Shown: piece after piece, positions 23,670 to 30,816 of the stretch
Numbering within the stretch: position 1 is the first letter of the stretch
How the letters are laid out: each line of letters opens with the position of its first letter
Source of the DNA: Flavobacteriales bacterium
Lineage (GTDB): Bacteria; Bacteroidota; Bacteroidia; Flavobacteriales_F; PHOS-HE28
Direction: 5' to 3'
Length of the DNA: 33,331 bases
Assembly (NCBI GenBank): GCA_016788285.1
Contig: JAEUSW010000127.1
Coordinates: forward strand, 1 to 33,331
The notes under the pieces: generated by a model
Databases searched by the model: none
Seen by the model: only the letters and a program-made list of their open reading frames with translations
What the model was told of the DNA's origin: nothing
Translations under genes and position numbers: made by a program

Positions 23670-25052
23670 ATGGCCTCCCTGCGTCGACCGTTGCTCGTGC
23701 TGACCGCGACCGCCGCCCTGTGGGCGGGCTGCTCCGGCGCCAAGAGCTATGTGAAGAAGGGCGAGAAGCTCGATGAGGCCGGGCTGTATGCCGAGGCGGC
23801 GGACATGTACCTGCAGGCCCTGCAGCGCGACCAGAAGAACGTGGAGGCGAAGATCGGCCTCAAGAAAGCGGGGCAGACCCTGCTCAACGACAAGCTCGGC
23901 GCCTTCTTCCGCGAGGTGAACGGCACCGGCGACCGCGCCAAGGCGGTGGACACCTACCTCGACGCCAAGGCCTACGCCGACCGTGCCGGCCGCCTGGGCG
24001 TGGTGCTCGAGATCCCCGAACATCAGCAGGACGAGTACGACCGGGTGAAGGGCGAGCACCTCGTGGAGCTCTACACGAAAGGGCAGGGGCAGCTGGAGCG
24101 CCAGGAGTTCCAGGCCGCCGAGGCCACCTTCGCCCGCATCGCCAAGCTGGAGCCCGGCTACAAGGACGCCAGCAGCCTGCAGAACATCGCCTACCTGGAG
24201 CCGCTGTACCGGGCCGCCAAGAGCGACCTGGAGGGCGGTCGGTACCGCCGGGCCCACGAGGAGCTGAGCCGCGTGCTGGCCAAGGACCCCGCCTACAAGG
24301 ACGCTGCGGCCCTGCGCACCGAGGCCCTCGCCAAGGGCCAGTACTCCATCGCCGTGCTCCCCTTCGCCAGCAGCGGGAAGCGCACCGACCTCGCCGCCCG
24401 CCTGCAGGCCCAGACCGTGAGCGGCATCACCGGCTCGGGCGATCCCTTCCTCAAGGTGGTGGACCGCGAGAACATGGACCGCATCCTCGAGGAGCAACGC
24501 CTCGGCCTCAGCGGCGTGGTGGACCAGGCCACGGCCGTGCAGGTGGGCAACCTCATCGGCGCCAAGGCCGTGCTGATGGGCGACCTGATCACCTACCGCG
24601 AGGAGGCCGGCAAACCGCGCTTCAGCACCAAGAAAGGCTATGAGGCCTACAGCGTCCGCCAGAAGGTGCCCGAGACCGGCGAGACCGTGCTGGTGACCAA
24701 GTACAAGCCCGTGGAATACACCGAGCACTTCCAGGAGAACAAGGTGGTGGCCTCCTTCAGCTACAGACTGGTGAGCCTGGAGACCGGCGAAGTGCTGGTG
24801 AGCAGCGTGGTGGACGTGAACGAGGAGGACCACGCCTACTACGCCAGCTATGCGGGCAACCGCGATGCCCTGCTGCCCAGCCTCAACGGCGCGCTGGACC
24901 AGACCGATCGCGCCCGCCGCGACCTGCGCACCCTGCTCAACGCCCCGCGCGAGGTGAAGCCCGTGGCCTCCCTGGTGAACGAGGCCATGCGCAAGGCGGG
25001 CGACCGCATCGCCCGCGAGGTGGTGGGCCACGTGTCCCAGAAGCTCCCGTGA
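23670..25052 (+). CDS. Lipoprotein with TPR-like repeats and CsgG/HfaB domain
   Basis: A 460-residue protein with a lipoprotein signal peptide and C21 as the lipidated cysteine (ALWAGC). Residues 25-220 form TPR-like helical repeats, for example GEKLDEAGLYAEAADMYLQALQRD and YRRAHEELSRVLAKDPAYKDA. Residues 225-440 match the CsgG/HfaB (curli assembly) fold: YSIAVLPFASSG, then VDRENMDRILEEQRLGLSG and AVQVGNLIGAKAVLMGDLITYR. CsgG forms outer-membrane secretion pores and HfaB attaches holdfast material; related domains also occur in LpoB-like and FlgT-like envelope proteins. No curli subunit gene is nearby, so a scaffold or pore for another envelope structure is more likely (inference). I chose the start at 23670. 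It overlaps the next gene. Confidence 0.88.
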   Translation: MASLRRPLLVLTATAALWAGCSGAKSYVKKGEKLDEAGLYAEAADMYLQALQRDQKNVEAKIGLKKAGQTLLNDKLGAFFREVNGTGDRAKAVDTYLDAKAYADRAGRLGVVLEIPEHQQDEYDRVKGEHLVELYTKGQGQLERQEFQAAEATFARIAKLEPGYKDASSLQNIAYLEPLYRAAKSDLEGGRYRRAHEELSRVLAKDPAYKDAAALRTEALAKGQYSIAVLPFASSGKRTDLAARLQAQTVSGITGSGDPFLKVVDRENMDRILEEQRLGLSGVVDQATAVQVGNLIGAKAVLMGDLITYREEAGKPRFSTKKGYEAYSVRQKVPETGETVLVTKYKPVEYTEHFQENKVVASFSYRLVSLETGEVLVSSVVDVNEEDHAYYASYAGNRDALLPSLNGALDQTDRARRDLRTLLNAPREVKPVASLVNEAMRKAGDRIAREVVGHVSQKLP

Positions 25053-26434
25053 TGCGCCGCGCCCTCCGCTGGTCCCTATTGCTGCTCGCAGGCGCGTGCA
25101 AACCCGCCCAGCAGGTGCAGCAGCCGCCCCCGCCCGCACCGGCCGTGCGCCCGGCCTGGGTGGACAGCCGGCCCGTCACCGGCGCCTATTACGTGGGCAT
25201 CGGCATCGCCCCCAAGAACCGGCCGGACTTCCAGGAGGCCGCCAAGCAGAACGCCCTCAACGACCTGGCCAGTGAGATCAGCGTCACCGTGGAAGGCAAC
25301 AGCCTGCTCTACACGCTGGACACCCGCGGCCAGTTCACCGACAGCTACACCAGCACCGTGCGCACCCGCACCAGCCAGCAGCTGGAGGGCTTCGAGCTGG
25401 TGGACAGCTGGGACAGCGGCACCGAACTGTGGACCTATTACCGCTTGAGCAAGGCCGAGCACGCCCGCCTCCAGGCCGAGAAGAAGCGCGCCGCCATGGC
25501 CCAGGCCATCGACCTGCACACCCGCAGCCGCGCCGCCCTCGACGCCGGCGACCTGCCCGGGGCGTTCGATCAGGAGCTTCGCGCCCTGATCGCCCTGCGC
25601 GACCACTGGGGCGAGGCCGACCGCACGGAGATCGACGGTCGGTCCGTGGTGCTGGCCAACGAGCTGCATGCCGGCCTGCAGGGCCTCACCGCCGGCCTCA
25701 CCCTGGCCAGCCTCCCCGAACGCTGTGTGCTCGAACCGGCCAACGGCCACCGCCGCGAACTGCTCATCCGGGCACGGCATGGGACCTCCGGCGTCCTGCG
25801 CGACATGGCCCAGGTGCCCCTCACCGCCTCCTATCCAGGCAGCGCCGGCAAAGTGAGCGTGGCCAAGCGCACCGACGCCGACGGCCATGCCCGGATCACC
25901 GTGGAGGGGGTGTCCCTGGAGGCCCCTGCGCCCGAACTGCTCGTGCGCCTGGACCTGGACGCCCTGGTGAACGGCGCCGGCGACCCCGTCATCGTGCGCA
26001 CCCTCACCGCCAGCCTCAGCGCGCCGGAGCTGCATGTGCCCATCGACCTGCGCATGCCCCGCGTGCTGCTGAAGGCCGATGAGCGCGCCTACGGCTCGGC
26101 GCTGGCCAACGCCGGCGTGGCCGTCGCCCTGCGCGAAGAGCTCGCCCGCCGCGGGTTCCGCTTCGTGGACCGCGAGTCCGAGAGCGACCTGGTGATCGTG
26201 CTGGCCGCCGACACCCGAGAGGGCGGCACCACCAGCGGCTTCTACACCGCCTTCCTCGATATCACCCTCACCTGCACGGACCGGCGCACCGGCGAACTGG
26301 TGCACCAGACCGGCCGCCAGGGCATGAAGGGCGTGCAACTGGCCTACGACAAGGCCGCCCTGGAGGCCTACAAGAAGGGCGCGCAGGACCTGCGCAAGGA
26401 CCTTGTGCCCGCATTGATCGCCGCGATCTTGTAG
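25052..26434 (+). CDS. LPP20-family lipoprotein, large
   Basis: A 460-residue lipoprotein with lipobox LLAGAC (C16), followed by a Q- and P-rich linker. Residues 40-160 fit the LPP20 domain: PAWVDSRPVTGAYYVGIGIAPK, then AAKQNALNDLASEISVTVEG, then a helix and ELWTYYRLSKAEHARL. The middle is beta-rich and unassigned. The C-terminal 120 residues (SALANAGVAVALREELARRGFRF through LVPALIAAIL) resemble the alpha/beta domains of CsgG-like envelope lipoproteins, but I cannot assign a family. LPP20 relatives include Helicobacter Lpp20 and Vibrio FlgP, which are outer-membrane lipoproteins. Its ATG overlaps the upstream stop as TGATG; a GTG one codon earlier is possible. It is coupled to the CsgG-like gene, which implies a joint complex. 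Confidence 0.85.
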   Translation: MRRALRWSLLLLAGACKPAQQVQQPPPPAPAVRPAWVDSRPVTGAYYVGIGIAPKNRPDFQEAAKQNALNDLASEISVTVEGNSLLYTLDTRGQFTDSYTSTVRTRTSQQLEGFELVDSWDSGTELWTYYRLSKAEHARLQAEKKRAAMAQAIDLHTRSRAALDAGDLPGAFDQELRALIALRDHWGEADRTEIDGRSVVLANELHAGLQGLTAGLTLASLPERCVLEPANGHRRELLIRARHGTSGVLRDMAQVPLTASYPGSAGKVSVAKRTDADGHARITVEGVSLEAPAPELLVRLDLDALVNGAGDPVIVRTLTASLSAPELHVPIDLRMPRVLLKADERAYGSALANAGVAVALREELARRGFRFVDRESESDLVIVLAADTREGGTTSGFYTAFLDITLTCTDRRTGELVHQTGRQGMKGVQLAYDKAALEAYKKGAQDLRKDLVPALIAAIL

Positions 26435-26457
26435 GAACCACGGGCATTCCGGAAGTT

Positions 26458-26473
26458 TGGCACGCCGTTCGCA
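26458..26473 (+). promoter_or_regulatory. Sigma-54 (RpoN) promoter before the small LPP20-like gene
   Basis: TGGCACG (26458-26464) and TTCGCA (26468-26473) keep the GG-N10-GC spacing of RpoN promoters, with one deviation from TTGC at the -12 element. TTTGGCAC is identical to the other two sites. The start would be near 26483, about 27 bases before the ATG at 26510. There is no primary-sigma -7 box here, so this is the cleanest sigma-54-only candidate. Confidence 0.7.
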
Positions 26474-26509
26474 AATCCGCACCCAACGACACGAACCACG
26501 TCGACGACC

Positions 26510-27109
26510 ATGAGCACCCCGACCCTCCGCCCCGCCACCCTTGTGCTGTCGGCCGCCCTGCTGGCCGCCGGCATGGCCTCCTGCAAGCCCAAGAAGAAGA
26601 TCGCCGAGAACAACACCCAGCCGCCCCCCAACGAGGTGGAGGTGGTGGTGCTCTGCTCCGGCCCCGAGTACTTCACCAACAAGGACTTCTTCCGCGCCAA
26701 CGCCGTGGGCGAGAGCATGGACCAGCAGACCGCCAAGAGCAAGGCGCTCAACGCCGCCCGCGGTCAGCTCGCCGCCGACATCAACACCGCCGTGAAGCGC
26801 GTCGTCGACAACTACGTCAACAGCCGCGAGCTCAACAACAAGGAGGAGATCGCCGAGCGCTTCGAGGGCCTCACCCGCGAGGTCACCGACCAGCGCCTCA
26901 GCGGCACCCGCACCATCTGCGAGAAGCTCACCAAGACCCCGCAGAACACCTACAAGAGCTACCTCGCCATCGAGCTCAGTGCGCAGGACCTGCTGAGCGA
27001 GTACAACGAGCGTCTCAGCCAGGACGAACGCCTCCGCATCGACTACGACTACGAGAAGTTCAAGGAGACCTTCGACAAGGAGATGGAGAAGCTCAAGAAC
27101 GAGCGCTGA
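26510..27109 (+). CDS. LPP20-like lipoprotein, small
   Basis: A 199-residue protein with a lipoprotein signal and C25 as the lipidated cysteine (GMASC), then a KPKKK stretch and a short disordered linker. The body resembles LPP20: VVVLCSGPEYF, then FFRANAVGESMDQQTAKSKALNAARGQLAADINTAVKRVVDNY, then a long helical region ending in a very charged helix (YDYEKFKETFDKEMEKLKNER). That last helix may form a coiled coil. It is separated from the larger LPP20-like gene by 75 bases holding its own sigma-54-type promoter, so it can be made separately from the CsgG operon. A good terminator follows. The assignment to LPP20 is by pattern and only moderately sure. Confidence 0.8.
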   Translation: MSTPTLRPATLVLSAALLAAGMASCKPKKKIAENNTQPPPNEVEVVVLCSGPEYFTNKDFFRANAVGESMDQQTAKSKALNAARGQLAADINTAVKRVVDNYVNSRELNNKEEIAERFEGLTREVTDQRLSGTRTICEKLTKTPQNTYKSYLAIELSAQDLLSEYNERLSQDERLRIDYDYEKFKETFDKEMEKLKNER

Positions 27110-27127
27110 TCCACCCCGCGATCGTGC

Positions 27128-27160
27128 AAGCCCTCCGGTGATCCGGGGGGCTTCGCTTTT
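27128..27160 (+). terminator. Intrinsic terminator after the small LPP20-like gene
   Basis: An 11-bp stem with one G-U pair (27128-27138 with 27143-27153) and the loop TGAT is followed by CGCTTTT. It closes the envelope cluster and lies just before the DUF423 promoter box. Confidence 0.8.
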
Positions 27161-27165
27161 CGGCC

Positions 27166-27173
27166 CACCTTTG
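27166..27173 (+). promoter_or_regulatory. -7 box CACCTTTG of the DUF423 gene
   Basis: CACCTTTG ends 4 bases before the ATG at 27178, predicting a leaderless or nearly leaderless transcript. Confidence 0.5.
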
Positions 27174-27177
27174 CACC

Positions 27178-27567
27178 ATGCGTCGACTCATCACCGCCGG
27201 AGCCGCCGTGCTGGCCATCGCCGTGGCCCTCGGTGCCTTCGGGGCCCATGGCCTGCGCGCCGTGCTGTCGCCCCAGGCCCTTGCCCAGTGGCGCACCGGG
27301 GTGGAGTACCAGTTCTACCACGGCCTCGGCCTGCTGCTGCTGGCCGCCCTCCACGACCGGGTCCCGGAACGCTCCCTGCGCCTCACCGGGGGCCTGCTCC
27401 TGGCCGGTGTGGTGGCCTTCTCCGGCTCGCTGTACCTGCTGGCCACCCGCGACCTGCTTGGGACCCAAGCCCTTACGCCCGTTCTTGGGCCGGTGACCCC
27501 GCTCGGGGGGCTGTGCTTCATCGCCGGTTGGCTCCTGCTGCTGGTGGGCGCCCGCCGCGGGCACTGA
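27178..27567 (+). CDS. DUF423 membrane protein (YwdK/YgdD family)
   Basis: A 129-residue inner-membrane protein with four hydrophobic helices (about 4-26, 44-60, 70-88 and 105-124). It has the family hallmarks GAFGAHGL after the first helix, EYQFYHGLGLLLLA, and FSGSLYLLA near the third helix. The length is normal for DUF423. The family's function is not established. It stands between the sigma-54-linked cluster and pckA, with its own promoter box right before the ATG and a terminator upstream, so it is probably a single-gene unit. Confidence 0.92.
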   Translation: MRRLITAGAAVLAIAVALGAFGAHGLRAVLSPQALAQWRTGVEYQFYHGLGLLLLAALHDRVPERSLRLTGGLLLAGVVAFSGSLYLLATRDLLGTQALTPVLGPVTPLGGLCFIAGWLLLLVGARRGH

Positions 27568-27573
27568 CGGATG

Positions 27574-27606
27574 TTGGCCCGCCCACCCGGCCTTCCTCTA
27601 CCTTTG
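27574..27606 (+). promoter_or_regulatory. Promoter of pckA
   Basis: A perfect -7 box TACCTTTG at 27599-27606 lies 24 bases before the pckA ATG. TTG at 27574-27576 could be the -33 element with a 22-base spacer, slightly long. Confidence 0.6.
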
Positions 27607-27630
27607 CCGCCCTATTCCAACCCTACGGAC

Positions 27631-29244
27631 ATGAACGAGTTCGGCAAGCGACCGAAGAACGCGGACCTCTCCTCCATCGGCCTGGGCCTGGTGGGCGATG
27701 CCTACTGGAACCTCGAGCCCGCCGAGCTGATCGAGCACGCCATCGTCAACGGCCAAGGTGTGTTCGCGGACAGCGGCGCCCTGGCCATCGACACCGGTGA
27801 GTTCACCGGCCGGAGCCCCAAGGACAAGTTCTGCGTGAAGGATGCCAAGACGCAGGACACCGTGTGGTGGGGCGATGTGAACATCGCCTTCGACCCCGCC
27901 AAGTTCGACGCCCTCTACGAGAAGATGTGCGCGTACCTGATGAACCGCGATGTGTACATCAAGGACGCCACCGCCTGTGCCGACCCCGCGTACCGCCTCA
28001 ACGTGCGCGTGGTGGCCGAGTACCCCTGGAGCGCCCTCTTCGCGGGCAACATGTTCATCCGCCCCACCGCGGCCGAACTGGAGGACTTCACCCCCGAGTG
28101 GCACGTGGTGTGCGTGCCCGGCTTCACCGCCGATCCCGCCAAGGACGGCACGCGCCAGCACAACTTCGCCATCATCAACTTCACCCGGAAGATGATCATC
28201 ATCGGTGGCACGGGCTACACCGGCGAGATCAAGAAAGGCATCTTCACCGTGCTGAACTACGTGCTGCCCCAGGAGCGCGGTGTGCTCAGCATGCACTGCA
28301 GCGCCAACATCGGCAAGGATGGCGATACCGCCGTCTTCTTCGGCCTCAGCGGCACGGGCAAGACCACCCTCAGCGCCGACCCGGACCGGCGCCTGATCGG
28401 TGATGACGAGCACGGCTGGAGCGATTCCGGCGTGTTCAACTTCGAGGGCGGCTGCTACGCCAAGTGCATCGACCTCAGCGCCGAGAAGGAGCCCCAGATC
28501 TGGGACGCCATCAAGTTCGGCGCCCTGCTGGAGAACATCGTCTTCCACGAGGGCACCACCAAGGTGGACTTCAGCGACGGCACCAAGACCGAGAACACGC
28601 GCGTCAGCTACCCCATCCACCACATCGACAACATCGCCGTGCCCAGCATGGGCGGCCACCCGAAGAACATCTTCTTCCTCACCTGCGATGCCTACGGCGT
28701 GCTGCCCCCCATCAGCCGCCTCACCCCGCAGCAGGCCATGTACTGGTTCATCAGCGGATACACCGCCAAGGTGGCCGGCACCGAGGCCGGGGTCACCGAG
28801 CCCAAGACCGTGTTCAGCGCCTGCTTCGGCGCCCCCTTCCTGGCCCTGCACCCCGGCAAGTACGCCGCCATGCTCGGGGAGAAGCTGCGCCAGCACGACG
28901 TGCGCATCTGGCTGGTGAACACCGGCTGGAGCGGTGGCGCCTACGGCACCGGCGAACGCATGAAGCTGAAGTACACGCGCGCCATGATCACCGCGGCGTT
29001 GCGCGGTGAGCTCGACGGCGTGGACTACCGCCAGCATCCCGTGTTCGGCGTGAGCTTCCCGGCCGCCTGCCCCCACGTGCCCGAAGGCATCCTGGACCCC
29101 CGCAGCACCTGGAAGGACAAGACCGCCTACGACCAGCAGGCCGAGCGCCTGGCCAAGGCGTTCAACGACAACTTCGCCAAGTACAAGGACGGTGTGGAGC
29201 CCGAGGTGCTCGCCGCCGCGCCCCGCACCACGGTGAAGGCCTGA
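27631..29244 (+). CDS. pckA: Phosphoenolpyruvate carboxykinase (ATP)
   Basis: A 537-residue enzyme, near the 540 of E. coli PckA. It carries GEFTGRSPKDKF (56-67, with R61 for substrate binding), IGGTGYTGEIKK (191-202), the P-loop GLSGTGKTT at 238-246, and GDDEHGWSDSGVFNFEGGCYAK with metal-binding acidic residues. It converts oxaloacetate and ATP to PEP and CO2 in gluconeogenesis, in the cytosol. I chose the start at 27631 (MNEFGKR) because it follows the promoter box. It is a single-gene unit with a hairpin downstream. With pfkA also in this window, both glycolytic and gluconeogenic key steps are present. Confidence 0.98.
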   Translation: MNEFGKRPKNADLSSIGLGLVGDAYWNLEPAELIEHAIVNGQGVFADSGALAIDTGEFTGRSPKDKFCVKDAKTQDTVWWGDVNIAFDPAKFDALYEKMCAYLMNRDVYIKDATACADPAYRLNVRVVAEYPWSALFAGNMFIRPTAAELEDFTPEWHVVCVPGFTADPAKDGTRQHNFAIINFTRKMIIIGGTGYTGEIKKGIFTVLNYVLPQERGVLSMHCSANIGKDGDTAVFFGLSGTGKTTLSADPDRRLIGDDEHGWSDSGVFNFEGGCYAKCIDLSAEKEPQIWDAIKFGALLENIVFHEGTTKVDFSDGTKTENTRVSYPIHHIDNIAVPSMGGHPKNIFFLTCDAYGVLPPISRLTPQQAMYWFISGYTAKVAGTEAGVTEPKTVFSACFGAPFLALHPGKYAAMLGEKLRQHDVRIWLVNTGWSGGAYGTGERMKLKYTRAMITAALRGELDGVDYRQHPVFGVSFPAACPHVPEGILDPRSTWKDKTAYDQQAERLAKAFNDNFAKYKDGVEPEVLAAAPRTTVKA

Positions 29245-29265
29245 CGTGCCCGCTTCCGATCGCTC

Positions 29266-29295
29266 CATGGCCCCGGCCTCCGTGCCGGGGCCATG
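29266..29295 (+). terminator. 12-bp hairpin after pckA
   Basis: A perfect 12-bp stem (29266-29277 with 29284-29295) with a 6-base loop is followed by TCATTCC. The T-run is weak. It lies 21 bases after the pckA stop. Confidence 0.6.
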
Positions 29296-29322
29296 TCATT
29301 CCGGACGGGCGCACCGTGGCCC

Positions 29323-29330
29323 TAAATTCG
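29323..29330 (+). promoter_or_regulatory. -7 box TAAATTCG of the S41-like operon
   Basis: TAAATTCG fits TAnnTTTG with one mismatch and lies 13 bases before the ATG at 29344. It overlaps a near sigma-54 match, but the -7 box explains the site more simply. Confidence 0.5.
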
Positions 29331-29343
29331 CAGCCCTTTGCGC

Positions 29344-30816
29344 ATGACCTTCCGCACGCCGGCCGCCGGGCTGTCCATCCTTTCGCTTGCGCTGCTCCCG
29401 CTGGCGGCCGGGGCGCAGGTCCAGGATCCCCTGGAGGGTCAGCGCCACTACCCGGAGCATGTGGCGGCGGACCTGGAGCTCTGGCGCAGCACGCTGCACG
29501 AGGCGCATGCCGACCCGTACCGGCACGTGACGAAGGCCGCGCTGGACCGCGCCATCGACGAGGCCATCGCCGGCGCTCACGTGCCCCTCACCGCCGCCGA
29601 GGTGGCCCAGCTGCTCACGCCCGTGCTCCAGCTCATCGGCGATGCCCACACCCGCGTGGAACTGCCCCCCACCGTCGAGCGTGCGCTGCGCGAAACGGTG
29701 CCGCTGCTGCCCCTCGCCGTGCGCGCCGTCGGCCCGGACCTCTTCGTGGAAGAAGAGCTCAAAGGCTTCCGCTCCATTCCCTCCGGCAGCCGCATCCTTT
29801 CGATCAACGGCCGTTCGGCCGCCGGCATCCTGGACACCCTGGCCAGCAAAGCCCTGTCCGATGCGAATGACTCCCTGTTCCGCGTGCGCCAGGTGGAACG
29901 CGACCTGCCCTATCTGCTGTACCGCCACCTGGACCGCTCGCCCACCTTCACCATCGCCTTCGAACCGCCCAGCGGCCGCGCCCGCACCGAACAGGTGATG
30001 GGCCTCACCGGTGAGGAGGTGCGCCGTTCGGTGAGGCCGGAGAACGGCCCCCTGCTGCCCTGGAGCGCTGCGCACCACGCCGACCACCACACCACCTGGC
30101 TGTCGCTGCGCAGCTTCCACACGGACACCCTGCTGAACGCGGGCATCAAGCCCGAGCGGTTCGTGGAGGACCTGCGCCGCGACCTCAAACGCAACCGCTC
30201 CCGCGTGCTGGTGATCGATGTGCGCGGCGCCGCCGGCAGCGAGCTGGCCCTGGCCGAACTGGTGCATTCCATCTACGCGCTCAAGCCCTACCGCGTGGTG
30301 CAGGACATGACCGTTCGGCTCACCGCTCCGCCCGCGCACTACGGCCTGTGCGAACCGCTGCCCGAGTTCTTCGCCACCCTGGCGGCCAACTACCTGCCCG
30401 GCGATCACGGCCGCTACCACCTGCGCCCGGACGACCCGCGCCTGGAGCTGCTGGAGCCGCAGCCCAATGCGTTCGACGGCAAGGTGTACGTGGTGTGCGA
30501 TGCCTTCACGCACGAGGCCGCCGCCGCCCTGGTGATGATGGCGCGCCGGGCCGGCAGGGCCAGCATCGTCGGTGAGGAGGTAGGCACCAACAGCCTCAGC
30601 AGCTGCGGCGGCCGCATCCTTCGGCTGCGTACGCCCAACACCGGGCTCGTCTTCCACATCCCCCTGATCCGCTACGTGTACGAGGGCACGCCCCGCGGAC
30701 CGCTCGACCATGGCGAACTGCCCGACCACGTCTTCGGGGTGGACGCACGCGCGCTGGCCACGGGCCGCGACCTGCTGCGCGACGCACTGATGGAGATGAT
30801 CATCGAGCTGCAGTGA
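29344..30816 (+). CDS. S41-peptidase-like exported protein, catalytic Ser apparently lost
   Basis: A 490-residue protein with a signal peptide at residues 1-24 (SLALLPLAAGAQ). A helical N-terminal domain (about 30-110) resembles the S41 cap, and a divergent PDZ-like region follows around LKGFRSIPSGSRILSINGRSAAGIL. The S41 core follows, with VLVIDVRGAAGSE and GKVYVVCDAFTHEAAAALVMMARRAGRASIVGEEVG. In active S41 proteases this last segment reads like T-F-S-A-A-E with the nucleophile serine. Here it is T389-H390-E391, so Ser appears replaced by Glu, and the usual D-R-N-N/G-G turn is also altered. It may be a non-proteolytic binding protein (inference). The start ATG at 29344 is preferred over the TTG at 29338. 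The next lipoprotein gene overlaps by 4 bases (GTGA). Confidence 0.8.
   Translation: MTFRTPAAGLSILSLALLPLAAGAQVQDPLEGQRHYPEHVAADLELWRSTLHEAHADPYRHVTKAALDRAIDEAIAGAHVPLTAAEVAQLLTPVLQLIGDAHTRVELPPTVERALRETVPLLPLAVRAVGPDLFVEEELKGFRSIPSGSRILSINGRSAAGILDTLASKALSDANDSLFRVRQVERDLPYLLYRHLDRSPTFTIAFEPPSGRARTEQVMGLTGEEVRRSVRPENGPLLPWSAAHHADHHTTWLSLRSFHTDTLLNAGIKPERFVEDLRRDLKRNRSRVLVIDVRGAAGSELALAELVHSIYALKPYRVVQDMTVRLTAPPAHYGLCEPLPEFFATLAANYLPGDHGRYHLRPDDPRLELLEPQPNAFDGKVYVVCDAFTHEAAAALVMMARRAGRASIVGEEVGTNSLSSCGGRILRLRTPNTGLVFHIPLIRYVYEGTPRGPLDHGELPDHVFGVDARALATGRDLLRDALMEMIIELQ

Noticed and set aside
29317..29332. TGGCCCTAAATTCGCA before the S41-like gene looks like a fourth sigma-54 site with GG-N10-GC spacing
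   Set aside because: The -24 element has a mismatch (CCC for CAC), it lacks the TTTGGCAC octamer, and TAAATTCG reads more simply as a primary-sigma -7 box.
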